A stretch of 64,000 nucleotides of DNA from Paragonimus skrjabini miyazakii (GCA_014338405.1 JTDE01003521.1:2416-66415), one strand, 5' to 3'; numbered from the stretch's first letter, positions 44,501 through 52,489 are shown. Notes: generated by a model from the letters alone, not told the origin. Numbers and translations: made by a program.

Positions 44501-45801
44501 AACCTGAAAACGAGTCAAACGCACCGTCAGCTGGGGATTTTAAAATCGAAGAAGCGGCTCAACATCAAGACGATGGAGGTTACTTAGAAGACGGTGAGAG
44601 TGATTTTGACCCCTCCCATTATCCATCTATGCATCCAAGGTTACCGACTTCTCGATCATCGGACTTTGCCACCTATCAGTCTATCGAACAGGCATGTGAA
44701 CCACTAGATGGGAGTGGTGAATCATCAAATCGGCGTGCTACACTACGCATTCATCGGCTGCATAGACGTTCATCGCTCGATCGAGTAAGTTACTAATTTG
44801 TTTGAACAACAAACCTTCAGCGAAACACATTACCACTCCTAATTTACATCAATAAACCCCGGGCTCGACTGTGCGACTGCTTGCTCCAGCTGCCGTAGTG
44901 ATAGTGACGTTGAATTTTATAATTAAGGTAGGCGAACCTCAACATAATTACCTTTCTCTTGAAAAACGTCGAATTACTTAACGGAAATCCTCACTTAGTT
45001 TGAGAAAACACAACAGGATGAACACGTTTTGTATTCTATCACGGCGTCTGTAGAATTACTAACTAAAAAGTAGACCGTATTGTGTAATTGGTTGACATTG
45101 AAGCCACTCCAATCATTCACCGTTCCTTAGAAGTGGGTCTTGAATCACTACGCTTTGAAAAATGCGTTTCGATGGGTCAAACTGTGTTGTATATAGAAAC
45201 TGACTCGTCCAGCTAGTATAGCCTACCTTCGGTCTCATCGATGCCGTTCCCGAGGCTTATGTCAGTTCCTAGAAGCGTAATGATACTATAGGCCGCACAT
45301 CTGACATTCAGGAGTTTTCTGTCGACGTTTTCCCTTCCTGTGAGTTGGCTGTTAATGCGCCTACACAGTTAAGCAGGTGGCCATTCAGTCCAGCTGAAAC
45401 ACAATATCGGCGGGCTACAGTGGAACAAATCGAAGAATTCGTTCACGGTTTCGCGCTTGTCTCTGTGTCTGTTATCATATGACGTGCTGATAAGCTAGAC
45501 CATGCCGTTCACGTCCTAGCTAGTGGATAACGACTGCACTAATTAGATATGTGTACACCATCTCGAGTTTTTACTGATTTTAACATTCCAACTGTTTGCA
45601 AGCGTTCGCATTTCCCCTTAAATATTCGGTGGTTCTCTTGTTAATTTAAAACGTCGTTTGTTTGACTGCCACTTTAAGATTTCCTTTTGTATACTATTTC
45701 TTTACTTTATAAGTTAGATAATAATGTTCATTGCTTTGCTTTTACAGCTGAGACCTTGTAAGCGATCATCGTCTCCAGACAGCCCGACTCCGCAGTCCTG
45801 A
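8191..45801 (+). CDS. PNPLA6/PNPLA7-like: Neuropathy target esterase / patatin-like lysophospholipase, 3' part of gene (10 exons)
   Basis: NTE-family enzymes are ER-associated serine hydrolases that deacylate phosphatidylcholine and lysophosphatidylcholine. Ten exons join in frame: 8191-8505, 20134-20317, 20819-20941, 29736-29852, 34697-34848, 37926-38078, 38437-38625, 43831-43909, 44033-44784 and 45748-45801, giving 705 codons plus TGA. All introns are GT-AG except the one at 38079-38436 (GC-AG). The joined protein aligns colinearly with my memory of vertebrate PNPLA6 from just before the catalytic domain to the end. LVLGGGGARG is at residues 85-94, GTSIG has Ser at residue 118, and LLLDGGYINN has Asp at residue 238, so the Ser-Asp dyad and oxyanion hole look intact. 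The conserved DFSRLAR, YLPPLCDP and LRPPID blocks are present. The N-terminal membrane anchor and cNMP-binding-like domains were not found, so the gene is 5' incomplete here. Whether it is the PNPLA6 or the PNPLA7 orthologue cannot be told, since many invertebrates have one gene. Confidence 0.93.
9540..9640 (-). repeat. tRNA-like SINE head or tRNA pseudogene with 26-bp palindrome
   Basis: On the - strand there is a pol III A-box-like stretch, tagctcagttagtgg, and about 50 bases later a perfect B-box, ggttcgaatcc, as in a tRNA gene. The acceptor ends do not pair well, so a functional tRNA is unlikely. A tRNA-derived SINE head is the better reading. The A-box end is fused to an inverted partial copy, giving a perfect palindrome at 9614-9639. 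Confidence 0.6.
10450..12490 (-). mobile_element. Ty3/gypsy LTR-retrotransposon pol remnant (RT ... integrase)
   Basis: On the - strand the order is that of gypsy pol. Pre-RT sequence and RT (about 12480-11758) contain VYLDDITAIGNTPDVLADIL with the YLDD metal-binding motif at 12126-12140, and end MCRAAFDKIK. Further on, the integrase core (about 10990-10490) reads SKWPEILPLERV, then LFCRIGFPNVFATTNGTQFA, where the expected TDNGTQF is altered to TTNGTQF. RNase H is not recognisable, and a diverged tandem repeat occupies part of that interval. Stops and frame changes occur throughout. No LTRs were identified. Confidence 0.75.
11010..11300. repeat. Diverged direct repeat, ~175-bp period
   Basis: The stretch ctcacccgcgttgtccgtaa (from 11016) with the following taatcgcgcctccgatctga (11099) is echoed by ctcgcccgtgttgtctgcaa (from 11189) with actcgcacctccgagttgat. 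The two units are spaced about 173-175 bp. It lies inside the gypsy remnant between RT and integrase. Confidence 0.55.
12491..15409. other. Intronic sequence, one unexplained open stretch
   Basis: Mostly featureless. On the - strand, about 12600-12820 is open for some 70 codons (LIIRDGEEFKNVGTFNRKRE, later FFTGGQQLSTDTQVRIGI), just 5' of the gypsy RT remnant. It could be a gag/protease-side piece of that element or chance. Confidence 0.4.
15410..15770 (-). mobile_element. RTE-type reverse transcriptase fragment
   Basis: On the - strand it reads GFRAAFGLVKTDVLWSYLSG, later LGISSGVRQCSPLCP, then after a frameshift YEGVKMLAGNRLRI, a stop and QYTDDF. These are the consecutive RT blocks seen in the other RTE copies of this window. 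The catalytic motif is YTDD. It is truncated at both ends and inactive. Confidence 0.7.
15771..20133. other. Intronic sequence with one repeat
   Basis: Apart from the ~600-bp repeat at 17181-17779, only short open frames without family resemblance are seen. It is the 3' part of the 11.6-kb NTE intron. Confidence 0.6.
17181..17779. repeat. Unclassified ~600-bp dispersed repeat, copy 1
   Basis: It is nearly identical, in the same orientation, to 24901-25500; scattered substitutions and a one-base indel near the end are visible. It has no long open frame and no recognised RT or transposase motif. It lies in the 11.6-kb NTE intron. Confidence 0.85.
20134..20317 (+). CDS. PNPLA6/PNPLA7-like: NTE exon b: nucleophile elbow
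   Basis: It starts in phase 0 and ends in phase 1. The residues include IDLIGGTSIGAF, which contains the catalytic serine (GTSIG), followed by the QRAR and TYPAVSIFSG region conserved in NTE proteins. The intron before it is 11,628 bp and carries gypsy and RTE remnants. This exon has no ATG of its own, so start-based gene finding would miss it. Confidence 0.92.
20819..20941 (+). CDS. PNPLA6/PNPLA7-like: NTE exon c: patatin core
   Basis: It is phase 1 at both ends and encodes 41 residues, with the family signature VEDLWIPSFYVTTDIT and then MRVHTQG. The preceding intron is 501 bp. The intron after it is 8,794 bp and contains the Penelope-like copies. Confidence 0.92.
21730..22085 (+). mobile_element. 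Penelope-like element, 3' tail only
   Basis: It matches the C-terminal coding end and 3' untranslated tail of the copy at 3570-5410: the tracts gattccgcaaccctgacctc and ttgttcactactttgtcgtt are shared. It has no RT of its own. It stops about 100-400 bases before the next Penelope-like copy, which has the same orientation. Confidence 0.75.
22190..24010 (+). mobile_element. Penelope-like element, copy 2 (RT + GIY-YIG, best preserved)
   Basis: A frameshifted start reads PRLHGLPKVHKDGMAI and RPILDICYSPY. Then come an open 149-residue RT segment (22531-22977) with the palm region, KRYVDDIVSVVDE with intact YVDD at 23028-23039, ISFLGVAVSRR, the KGTWNGLCTHFFSYVPLKQK thumb-type block, and EKTYITAQLCISF. 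The GIY-YIG endonuclease region (about 23637-23950) contains CSCGACYVCRL, RIREHHSAWLTKGE and LCAQKNFVQAVRLPW. A few stops and frameshifts remain. It belongs to a different subfamily from copy 1, judged by the tail. Confidence 0.85.
24901..25500. repeat. Unclassified ~600-bp dispersed repeat, copy 2
   Basis: It is the second copy of the segment at 17181-17779, located in a different NTE intron (20942-29735). Similarity is weaker over the first 30 bases and then high up to ccgctccatg and the following gcactgttgttc. No terminal inverted repeats or target-site duplications were obvious by eye. Confidence 0.85.
25501..29735. other. Intronic sequence, nothing recognised
   Basis: It is the remainder of the 8.8-kb NTE intron after the Penelope-like copies and repeat. 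The longest open frames are under 90 codons. A 69-codon frame at 28005-28211 is slightly protein-like but matches nothing I know. Confidence 0.55.
29736..29852 (+). CDS. PNPLA6/PNPLA7-like: NTE exon d: catalytic aspartate
   Basis: It is phase 1 at both ends. The residues include SLWRYVRASMSLSGYLPP and LLLDGGYINNVP, the block carrying the dyad aspartate. It follows a pyrimidine-rich acceptor (ttattgttcag) and is followed by donor g|gtcggt. Confidence 0.93.
31180..33820 (-). mobile_element. RTE-type (SR2-like) non-LTR retrotransposon, 5'-truncated
   Basis: On the - strand, a partial endonuclease/exonuclease/phosphatase domain (33818-33345) reads DIVILAGDMNAQVGRLGKAE, DHIAVSYRW and LNSDHELARC. 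A linker follows, then the reverse transcriptase: IVPIFKKGIGSLCENHRG, TVAVFLDFEGAFSSVDRF and SDVRQGCPLSSF, then a stop, and YPDD at 32016-32027 where YADD is expected. The C-terminal RNase-less tail ends near SWLETLDEMAANRAQWLE. The copy is inactive through stops and the Ala-to-Pro change in the catalytic loop. It sits antisense in an NTE intron. Confidence 0.88.
34697..34848 (+). CDS. PNPLA6/PNPLA7-like: NTE exon e: end of patatin fold
   Basis: It runs from phase 1 to phase 0. The residues EIMSAFGAKTIFAVDVG and DTDFTNYGDHLSGW match the conserved stretch after the DGG motif. The preceding 4,844-bp intron holds an antisense RTE element. Confidence 0.91.
36310..37150 (+). mobile_element. Penelope-like element fragment, copy 3
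   Basis: It starts YILYIDDIFLSLKVLW (YIDD at 36321-36332). After a frame change it reads LLHMNILIAPRADGQIKLST and HRGSTWSVQYMQCVRFNPME, the block following the RT catalytic site, then VITTTLERIRYPEHF. The end (about 37070-37140) reads LCVQKQLFMNLRQPW, the same C-terminal signature as the other Penelope-like copies. The nuclease core is mostly lost. Confidence 0.72.
37926..38078 (+). CDS. PNPLA6/PNPLA7-like: NTE exon f: LRPPID block, GC splice donor
   Basis: It encodes 51 residues in phase 0, including SEIQARLAYISCVRQLE and YLRPPIDHY. Homology ends at the codon before gcaagt, so the donor is GC rather than GT. The next exon resumes exactly in phase 0 with VGYEYAK, which supports the GC donor. 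Confidence 0.9.
38079..38436 (+). other. GC-AG intron in NTE gene
   Basis: This 358-bp intron has donor ctg|gcaagt and acceptor tttag|act. Apart from the C at position 2 the donor is a near-perfect consensus, as expected for the minor GC-AG class. No GT nearby gives a product matching the family in phase with the next exon. Confidence 0.85.
38437..38625 (+). CDS. PNPLA6/PNPLA7-like: NTE exon g: C-terminal to patatin domain
   Basis: It is phase 0 at both ends and 63 residues long. It starts TVGYEYAKQVIRDW, matching the family's YDVGYQYG-type segment, and then becomes proline/serine-rich (LSPPLSPARGQRTPSSD), a part without obvious counterpart in vertebrate proteins. The donor is ctcag|gttagt. 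Confidence 0.88.
39710..39972 (+). other. Open reading frame without recognised homology
   Basis: A + strand frame reads VRNVSGRLIEPTVEVQTLNK, then a serine/cysteine stretch and MDGISLEEYLGVSFNPFLEE, ending at TGA (39970-39972). An antisense frame of 175 codons covers the same interval. It lies inside the 5.2-kb NTE intron and has no counterpart in NTE proteins. It may be a decayed retroelement piece or chance. Confidence 0.2.
40955..40986. repeat. TA microsatellite forming a 32-bp palindrome
   Basis: A pure (TA)n run is flanked by caac and gttg, so the whole 32 bases is self-complementary. Such tracts can extrude as cruciforms and are prone to length change. Confidence 0.9.
41800..41995 (+). 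mobile_element. Orphan RTE 3' end with GAT repeat tail
   Basis: It contains CRSQWRTCIHTISSSST and the following noncoding tail as in the RTE copy ending near 62300, and finishes in gatgatgatgatgat. The antisense equivalent (cat-rich) heads the copies at 1420 and 55566. Short trinucleotide tails are usual for RTE elements. Nothing further 5' of the element is present, so it is a strongly 5'-truncated insertion. Confidence 0.65.
41996..43830. other. Intronic sequence, nothing recognised
   Basis: It is the 3' part of the 5.2-kb NTE intron, after the orphan RTE 3' end. It is AT-leaning, with only short frames. Confidence 0.55.
43831..43909 (+). CDS. PNPLA6/PNPLA7-like: NTE exon h: FVDLAETV segment
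   Basis: It runs from phase 0 to phase 1. The residues FVDLAETVTAPLESSIS correspond to the vertebrate FTDLAEIVSRIEP region close to the C-terminus. It follows a good acceptor (tctccattgcag) and a 5,205-bp intron. Confidence 0.85.
44033..44784 (+). CDS. PNPLA6/PNPLA7-like: NTE exon i: long Ser/Asp/Arg-rich tail
   Basis: This is a 752-bp exon, open throughout, starting DTDTEPGEYFL after a 123-bp intron and ending in phase 0 at cga|gtaagt. It contributes about 251 residues of low-complexity, serine-, acidic- and arginine-rich sequence with no recognisable fold. The vertebrate tail in this position is also acidic and serine-rich but, from memory, clearly shorter. Confidence 0.82.
45748..45801 (+). 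CDS. PNPLA6/PNPLA7-like: NTE terminal exon
   Basis: It encodes LRPCKRSSSPDSPTPQS and ends at TGA (45799-45801), after acceptor gcttttacag and in phase with the previous exon. The charged serine/proline-rich character continues that of the preceding exon. No perfect AATAAA was noticed in the following kilobase. Confidence 0.75.
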   Translation: MRPCKRSSSPDSPTPQS

Positions 45802-46794
45802 CAGCAGAATATATCCTTCGATTGCACGCTTCGTACACAAAGTTTTAGGGTTCGGAGTCTGTTTTCCTCTCAGCATTTGTTGTGATATATTCACACTATT
45901 ATCTGTATAGCCCTAGTTTTAGTTCGCACTGTTTTATCACGGCTTGCTGGCCCTGTTCATCGTTTATTGCTTGTCCCGTTCTGATGTACTCGCTGGTTTT
46001 TATTCGTTTATCTTATTTTTGCTGGTGAACAGCATGAAAACGCTTCAACCCAGCTCCTCTTCCACGTGATTTGATAGTCTTTGCCTCCAGCTGCTGTTTT
46101 GGTGCTCGGTCTTCAGATTCCTAATTTTAGATACCCCTCGATTCTTGTTGTACACATTCAAACAGTGCTGGTATATGAAAGAGCTTTCAAACTGTCATCG
46201 TTTCCGGCCGATTTTGATCTATTACTTGCCATTCTCAAAGATAAATGACATCTCACTATTGTTTTAAATTCTGACATCGATTGCTCTTCATCTGACAACA
46301 GTGGGCACTAAGCAGAATGATGAGTTTATTCGGAATCTGTAACTGGAGGCCTCAAACAAGACTAGACAGAACCAGAAATGTTGTGAATACAAGCGGACCG
46401 CTGACTGCAACAGGTTGTCGTCTCGGATAGCGTTTCTGATTAGTTATTTGAGTGAATGCGATGGCCCTAGGTGACACCTAAACACTTTATCCAACAATAG
46501 TCAAAATTTTCATATTTCGTGAACACGTTTTTACTTAGCCACTACGCGGTTTTCCTCAGTTGCCAATGGCCTCAACACAATAATCAATGCGATAAACGAT
46601 CATGCCTCACAAATAGTGTAACGCGACTGTTTGGCCAGCCGATAGTATATCACGAGGGTTCATAATTACGCGTTTATGAACGGCCGCATTGCCCACGTGA
46701 TCGTTCTATTTGATGTGGGCTAGTTATCAAAGATAACGATAGTCAAACAGCAAAACGTTGAAATATTCGTTATTGACCGGAGATGCTTCCCAAC
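45802..46794 (+). other. Probable NTE 3' UTR and downstream sequence
   Basis: T-rich sequence follows the stop codon without open frames. A weak agataaatga at about 46238 is the only poly(A)-signal-like string noticed, so the transcript end is not defined. Confidence 0.4.
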
Positions 46795-47960
46795 CGCAAA
46801 ACAAAACGGAGAGTTCAGCGACAACCGGATATCCGTTCGACGTCACAGGTGATGCAACTTGACAAAGGCAACATGTGTCTTTAGTATTCCAACTGATTTA
46901 TAATCGGCAATACTACAATCTCGAAAGACTGTGCTACCGACGTGTGTGATACGGTAGGCAGATTCAGACGGATTATCTGCGTTAAAGAAAGCGAAGGTGG
47001 AAATGCCCCAATCCTGAAGCAGCATTTTGAAGGCGCGGAGCGCGTTTCATACAGCCTAGTCCGGTCATTCACTCTTTTCTAAATGCCTTCAAAAGGACCG
47101 CCAACCCATTACCGAGAAGAAACCCAACATCAAGTTCACTGGACTCCTCAGATGCACTCTCCGAATGTCATCCATAAAAAAATTGAACCGGAAAGGAGAG
47201 ACCGGACATTCCCGGCAAACATCACTAGGGGTGGGGAAATCCCCGGACAGTCTCAGATTGAACATAGGATGGTTTTAACAGATTTACACATTTCCCTTGA
47301 AGTTTTTCAAAGGCATTTTCATAGAACTTTTCAGGGAAACGGATCGAACGCAGCCTTTAGGCTCCAAGACTCGTCGCAGAGTGTACTTGTAATCAACTCG
47401 CCTTAGATCGAGCTGGAATCCTGTTTGTTTTTCGCGTTTCTGAAATTGCTTTGTTTTAGTGGGTTATAAAGACTTCGGGCACCTCTTTTTGAAAACTGGA
47501 GCAGCTCCTGATAAGCATTATTCATGGGCACCTCTCCAGTCCACCGAATCGCTGAAGGAGGTTTGTCGGATTTTGTCCACCTGTTTCCACCGTCTTTGAA
47601 AAGACTTGAAGGAAGACCTGGTCCAGGAGCGTTGTTGCGTTCCAAAACCTTGAACTCCAGGTCAACTCTTGTTTATAATAAAAAATCGTCTCAAACGCAG
47701 CAACTAACCATTCGGTTACTTCGCCTATCTGGTATGGTTGAGGACAGGTAACTATTTCTCAAAATGTGCAGTCCACATGTCAAGTCGGCTCTTTGGTCGG
47801 CAGTACGTGAACCATTTGCTTACGTATGATTTCATTTACACCGACTTGATGGCCGAGACGACTGTCACATACTCAGTTATAATGTCGAAACAATCAGATC
47901 AACAGTGACCTCAGCGGCAATAAGCAATCTCAGTTTCTTAGCAAAATCGTCACTCTTGCT
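46795..47960 (-). mobile_element. RTE-type element fragment (RT domain, degenerate)
   Basis: On the - strand, LPSSLFKDGGNRWTK and RWTGEVPMNNAYQELLQFSK correspond to RT block 1 of the RTE copies. CRECPVSPFRFNFFMDDI corresponds to RQGCPISPFLFNFVMGDI, and WGISTFAFFNADNP to the C-terminal palm. There are frameshifts between blocks. The right edge shares the ttacaccgact and tcaagtcggc tracts with 57220-57300. Confidence 0.7.
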
Positions 47961-48364
47961 GCTTTCCACGACCGTGACTCAAACAGTCTGATTGTTTTGA
48001 TCCGACACGTGTTCAGATAACTCATCTTAATCGCCATCTTTTACAGGCAAACTCGATTTTGCGGTTGACCGACGCTTTTGATTGGTTAGCGCCGGTCGGC
48101 TACAGTTCTGCTTGCAGCAGCCTGTACATGAACTCCGATTGGCTTGACGTTCTCCAATCGGTCCAACCTCATTACAACATCCTCGAGCCAAGGCAACAAT
48201 AAGCCTGAAACAATTTCGTCCGGTTACAGGTTGTGATCACACAGAAAGGTGAAACTAATTCGTCTGGGTTTAAGGCCTAGCGATTGATAGGGCCTACCTC
48301 CGGTTGGTTGGTGCACGGCAATTGTCCAGTTGACACATTGATTAATGCAGCCGTTTTGATAGAT

Positions 48365-49125
48365 CATCATCATAGACAGCAATACATCAGTGGTTCACAC
48401 TGATGCTTAACTGTCACAACGAGACTGGACCTTGACGCGGTGTGACGGCTTGCGCATCTCGATGACCTATTGGGCTAAACTGGACGGTGTGGCCACCACA
48501 CCGATAGAGTCACTCATGCCAGGCAGGTCAATAGGTAGAGGTCTGACAAACCAGTCTCCTGGTCCTCCAGGTTGGGGGTTGGAAGGAGGTTGGCATCTTC
48601 TTTCGGAAAACGTACCAGTTCTGGTACGCTGCCACCCACCCGCTGCCTTGCGGTATAGGCTTTTGAGCCAAAGACTTTGGTTGAGAACCCTAATCGTTCT
48701 CCTGTCTAGGTCTGGGCGCCCTGGCAGTATCTCAGCCCACACACAACCATGAATAGTCACAACACCAGTAATTCCATACTGCATCGGCCGTCTCGCAGTA
48801 TAAACCGGGTCGCCCTATCTGCTGCATACAGCAGGGTGGATAGGCGAAAACATGCTACTGCTGACCCCTCCCCCACTGTCCTATCAAATTTAATTCTCAG
48901 GCCCCTCCCAACCTCCATTTCTGATAGTAACTCCACAGGTCCCACATCAGATGTAGCTAACCGTGGTAGCACTGAGCCGGTAAGTTCCGTCTCTTGCCAT
49001 TCAGCTTCATGCCCCCCTCGTCCCTTGCTTAGACCTAGAATGCGAATTAATATAGGTGCATTCAACGTTCGCACTCTAAAACAGATAGGTCAACAGGCCG
49101 CTCTCGCACGAACGTTTTGATAGAT
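48365..49125 (+). mobile_element. RTE-type element, 5' UTR and N-terminus only
   Basis: A 5' leader (acatcagtggttcacactga at 48382) is followed by an open frame from ATG 48749, rich in Ser/Pro/Arg, running into RPRMRINIGAFNVRTLKQIG. That is the conserved entry to the endonuclease domain, also seen at about 58400-58440 on the other strand. Homology ends right after (stop at 49118-49120). A copy that keeps only its 5' end is unusual for a LINE. Confidence 0.72.
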
Positions 49126-49239
49126 ACTCATTTTCAAATTAAACATCACCCACAATTGATCGCAGCTGTCGCATTCCCATAGACTATCCAGTCGGCCCCT
49201 TTTGAAAAGAAGCACTAGTCTCGAGTTTCGCTCTCATTA

Positions 49240-49340
49240 GAGCTCGTCAGTAGTGCATATCGCCACTGCCGGGACTTGAACCATGGACACGCTGTTCATG
49301 AGGCAACTGTGTTTACCACTGCGCCATTGACATCACATTA
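49240..49340 (-). repeat. tRNA-derived SINE-like sequence
   Basis: On the - strand it has an A-box-like tggcgcagtggtaa and, about 45 bases on, a B-box-like ggttcaagtcc with one mismatch to consensus. The T-stem and acceptor pairing are poor, so this is a tRNA-derived repeat rather than a tRNA gene. Confidence 0.5.
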
Positions 49341-50935
49341 GGCACGACCGAAAGCGAAAGTGGTTGAGCGTTCATATATGATAATTCGGTAACTAGTCCC
49401 GACAGGCATCCGACTCCCTACACTCAGGATTCGATGTCAAACTTATCTAGCAGGGAAATATTCACCGATCTTGTCCATGTACGGGCTTACAACCGTAGAT
49501 CCTGAAGACAGGGCATAACACAATTCTGGATTATCACATTTTTTACGCATGCCGCCCGGTCGTAGCAAGTGTCCAAATTTTTCAACGTTTTATATACGAT
49601 GTCTGTCATAAACCAAATAGTGTTTACCTACACTTGGACGATGTTCTGGTCACTAGTCGCACCATGTCAAGAACATTACATGCATTCGTTGTTCGTACGT
49701 TTGTCGCTTGATGAGGTCATAGTCCACTTAGCTACTTGCTCATCCTGAATCACCTCCTTAGAACACAGTACACCCACTGATGAGATTGAATCTTTCCCTG
49801 ACAAAGTGCAAACAAAAGTACAATAGTCGAAACATATTGTTTGAGTAACTTCCTCGGTCTAATGAATTTTTGTCGCCCTATCACTCTTGAGTGTGCTCAG
49901 TTAATGCAACCACTCACCGAACCGCTCAATGGCAAGTTGTGTTGCTCCCAAATGGTCATCTTAGCTATACATTCATATTTAAAACCAAGATGGTCGGTTT
50001 AGAGAAAACCGAAAATCGCAGTGATAAGGCTCAAAGGAATTTAGTTTAACATGTACATTAAGAGTAAGCCTTTCCGGGTCGAAATCACTGTCCGTTAGGA
50101 AAAGAATGAACGGCGCTGGCACTGACTGTCAATCACTCACACACAAGGACGAATTGTAAAGCACAGTCCACAGTAGGCAAAATGTGACCATTCCATGATC
50201 ATTCGCCAGCGAATGTTGCAAATGTGGTTTCATTCAGAATGAGGCTTAAAGATGACTTAAGAACTGTACATTTACTTATTGGGACTTTCTTCGATCATTC
50301 TTTCACAAGCAGCTACTCATCTCGTAACTGGACGGGTTTCGGGTAGGCTCTCACTTGAACATGTTTTTTCGAAATAGATAACCATCCCGATCATACCTAC
50401 TGGACAGGGTGCCCCCGCCCCAAGATAATTTGCTAACAAAACCTCCAAGCTGTGCTTCAATATACTGGTCTTACCCGAACCAACAGGATGGTTAAACAAT
50501 TTCACATATATGTCTTCAGATTACCGCAGGGGTACGCAAGAGGAAGCACTCATATATAACTGCGTGAGATACCACGATCCTAATACGAATAGTTGCTGCT
50601 GTGTTGATTTGTGAATCATAATAATTACGTGTCGTCTACAACGTTCCTTGGATGTATAGTAGGTGAGGGCAAGCCCTGGTAAAGCATGTCATTTTTATCA
50701 CTTTGAAACTCGTTTTCAACTGTCAATTACTTCGTCAACCACCTTTAACGAAAGCAAACTCTTCATTCGTTCTAATGAGTTGCAATCAAAACCCTTATGT
50801 GATAAACAATTATATTGTTTTATTCTCATTTTTATGATCAGTAGACAAAGCGGAGTCATCTTCTGATCCTATTTTTTTCGTTTAAAACGACTCAACTTTT
50901 CCTCGACTGTTAATTCAATTGGTCTCTTGTATAGG

Positions 50936-51075
50936 GATTTGTGTGATCCTTTCCCACAAACACGTTCCTCTCGCCACCGACCTTCCGGAATTATTCGATC
51001 TAGATGATATAGTGGAAATGGGCTGCGAGCCCAACGTCCTAAAAGTAGAAAAAGTCAAGGCAAACAAAAATCAGG
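50936..51075 (+). CDS. Candidate exon of unidentified gene
   Basis: An open stretch is bounded by a polypyrimidine acceptor (tctcttgtatag) and donor cag|gtaggc. It reads ICVILSHKHVPLATDLPELF, then DLDDIVEMGCEPNVLKVEKV and KANKNQ. The composition is protein-like rather than repeat-like, and it matches none of the retroelements in this window. I do not recognise the protein. It lies on the + strand between the NTE and PUS3 3' ends. Confidence 0.4.
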
Positions 51076-51519
51076 TAGGCTAGTAAGGGAAGTCAGCATG
51101 AGTTTCTGAACAGGAAATTAATGAACACGACTGAATAGCGCGAAATTTTCTCAACAACCGTTGGCTACCGACCATAAAAGCAACTGCGTTCGTATCTGTC
51201 AACTCGCTTCCAAAGAAACTAATGTCAAAGGCTTACATAGATAGTCTTCCGTCGTTTTGGCAATCATTTTCGCGAAAAAGGGCTATTACGTCATTATGAG
51301 GTAACTTTTCCCATCTGTGACCTCAATGTACTTGGCTCCCTTTATACAAGTTCACATTAATTGATGCAAATCTCGCTAGCATTGAGTCTACCAATGTTGA
51401 ATCAGTCGATCAAGTTTCCAAGCTCCCTCTGTATCGCAGCTTCTCTTTTTCACCTGGACACCTGTTGTACCGAACCGGTACAACAGCATAATCATCAAGA
51501 GGACGTGAAAGTCATCATC

Positions 51520-51600
51520 ATGAAAGAAAGCAACACATCAGTGGTTCACACTGATACTCGACTGCCACACAACCACGAAGAAAAGCACCTTGTATGATAA
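51520..51600 (+). mobile_element. RTE 5' leader scrap
   Basis: acatcagtggttcacactga is shared exactly with 48382-48401, followed by a diverged copy of the next 20 bases. It is a short fragment of the RTE 5' untranslated region. Confidence 0.5.
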
Positions 51601-51829
51601 GGGGGAAGAAGGGAGAAAATGGGTCGGAAAGGGACCTAACTACTAAAAAATAGCCACGTCTACATTGAAACATTCGACATCAAGATGCCTACACCTTGCG
51701 AACAAACAACCGAGCTGTAAATGGAACGGAGGCGTCAACAGCAAGCTTCCTTATGGCTTTCACCGCACCGCGTCATTCAATGCACTTGCTTTGCAGAAAA
51801 CTCGGACAAACAACGACAACACTAACGAC

Positions 51830-52085
51830 ACTGAGCTCGATTAGCCGTCACCTCACCTAAAGTCGCCAGCCGCCGACTCCGTGAGTCGCGAGGTCCCAAC
51901 CCTGAGAGATGAACCCCTTCGTCAACGACTTCATTTCTCTATGTCAGGTTATCATCTGTCCACCTCGCACCATACGCCAGTCGGCCACAGCGTCTGCAAA
52001 GAGTGCTCGGTGTGGCAGATGACTAGCTGGCATCCTCAGTACATGACCTAACTATCTAAGTCTGTGCAGATGGTTCATGGCCCAA
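51830..52085 (-). mobile_element. RTE C-terminal fragment
   Basis: It matches 31240-31500, the end of the nearly full RTE copy: tccgtgagtcgcgaggtccc, tggcatcctcagtacatgac and ctatctaagtctgtgcaga recur with few changes. It is antisense and truncated on both sides. Confidence 0.72.
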
Positions 52086-52302
52086 TCCAGCCTTACTTAC
52101 CCATAAAGTTAACTTAAAAAGGGAGTGACTCTTGGAAACTGGATCTTACTTATCCGTTTTTTAAAAGCGTTTCAGTGTAAATATCGCGTGTGATAATTGA
52201 CACTGGTTTGTTCATTGGTAGACGGATTCGCTGTAATAGTTGATCTTATCTAGTAGTTGTTTTTCGATGCCAAATTGCATGAGTCCGTGTGCAACCACCA
52301 AG

Positions 52303-52489
52303 TTGTTCAGACTGTTCGATGTATGTTTACATAGTCTTTCTGTCTACCTTCAACGTTCGGATCATTTCGACCCCCAGAACGTAAACGCTTATCAGGACTG
52401 CCTCTGCTTAGTCGCTGACCGAAGGTCAGTCGAGGAGGCATACAAATTAAAAACCGGGTTACACGTTTGTACGATTCAACTCCGATCAC
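52303..52489 (+). CDS. Second candidate exon of unidentified gene
   Basis: An open frame from a possible acceptor (gttgttcag) reads LFDVCLHSLSVYLQRSDHFD, then PQNVNAYQDCLCLVADRRSV and EEAYKLKTGLHVCTIQLRS. It ends at c|gtaagc, a good donor. It may belong with the candidate exon at 50936-51075, but the phases were not reconciled and more exons would be needed. The product is not recognised. Confidence 0.3.

Noticed and set aside
50317..50505. A - strand frame with a Walker-A-like string (VGSGKTSI).
   Set aside because: A single short frame with no Walker B or other ATPase motif, no convincing splice sites and no neighbours; the P-loop-like octamer can arise by chance.
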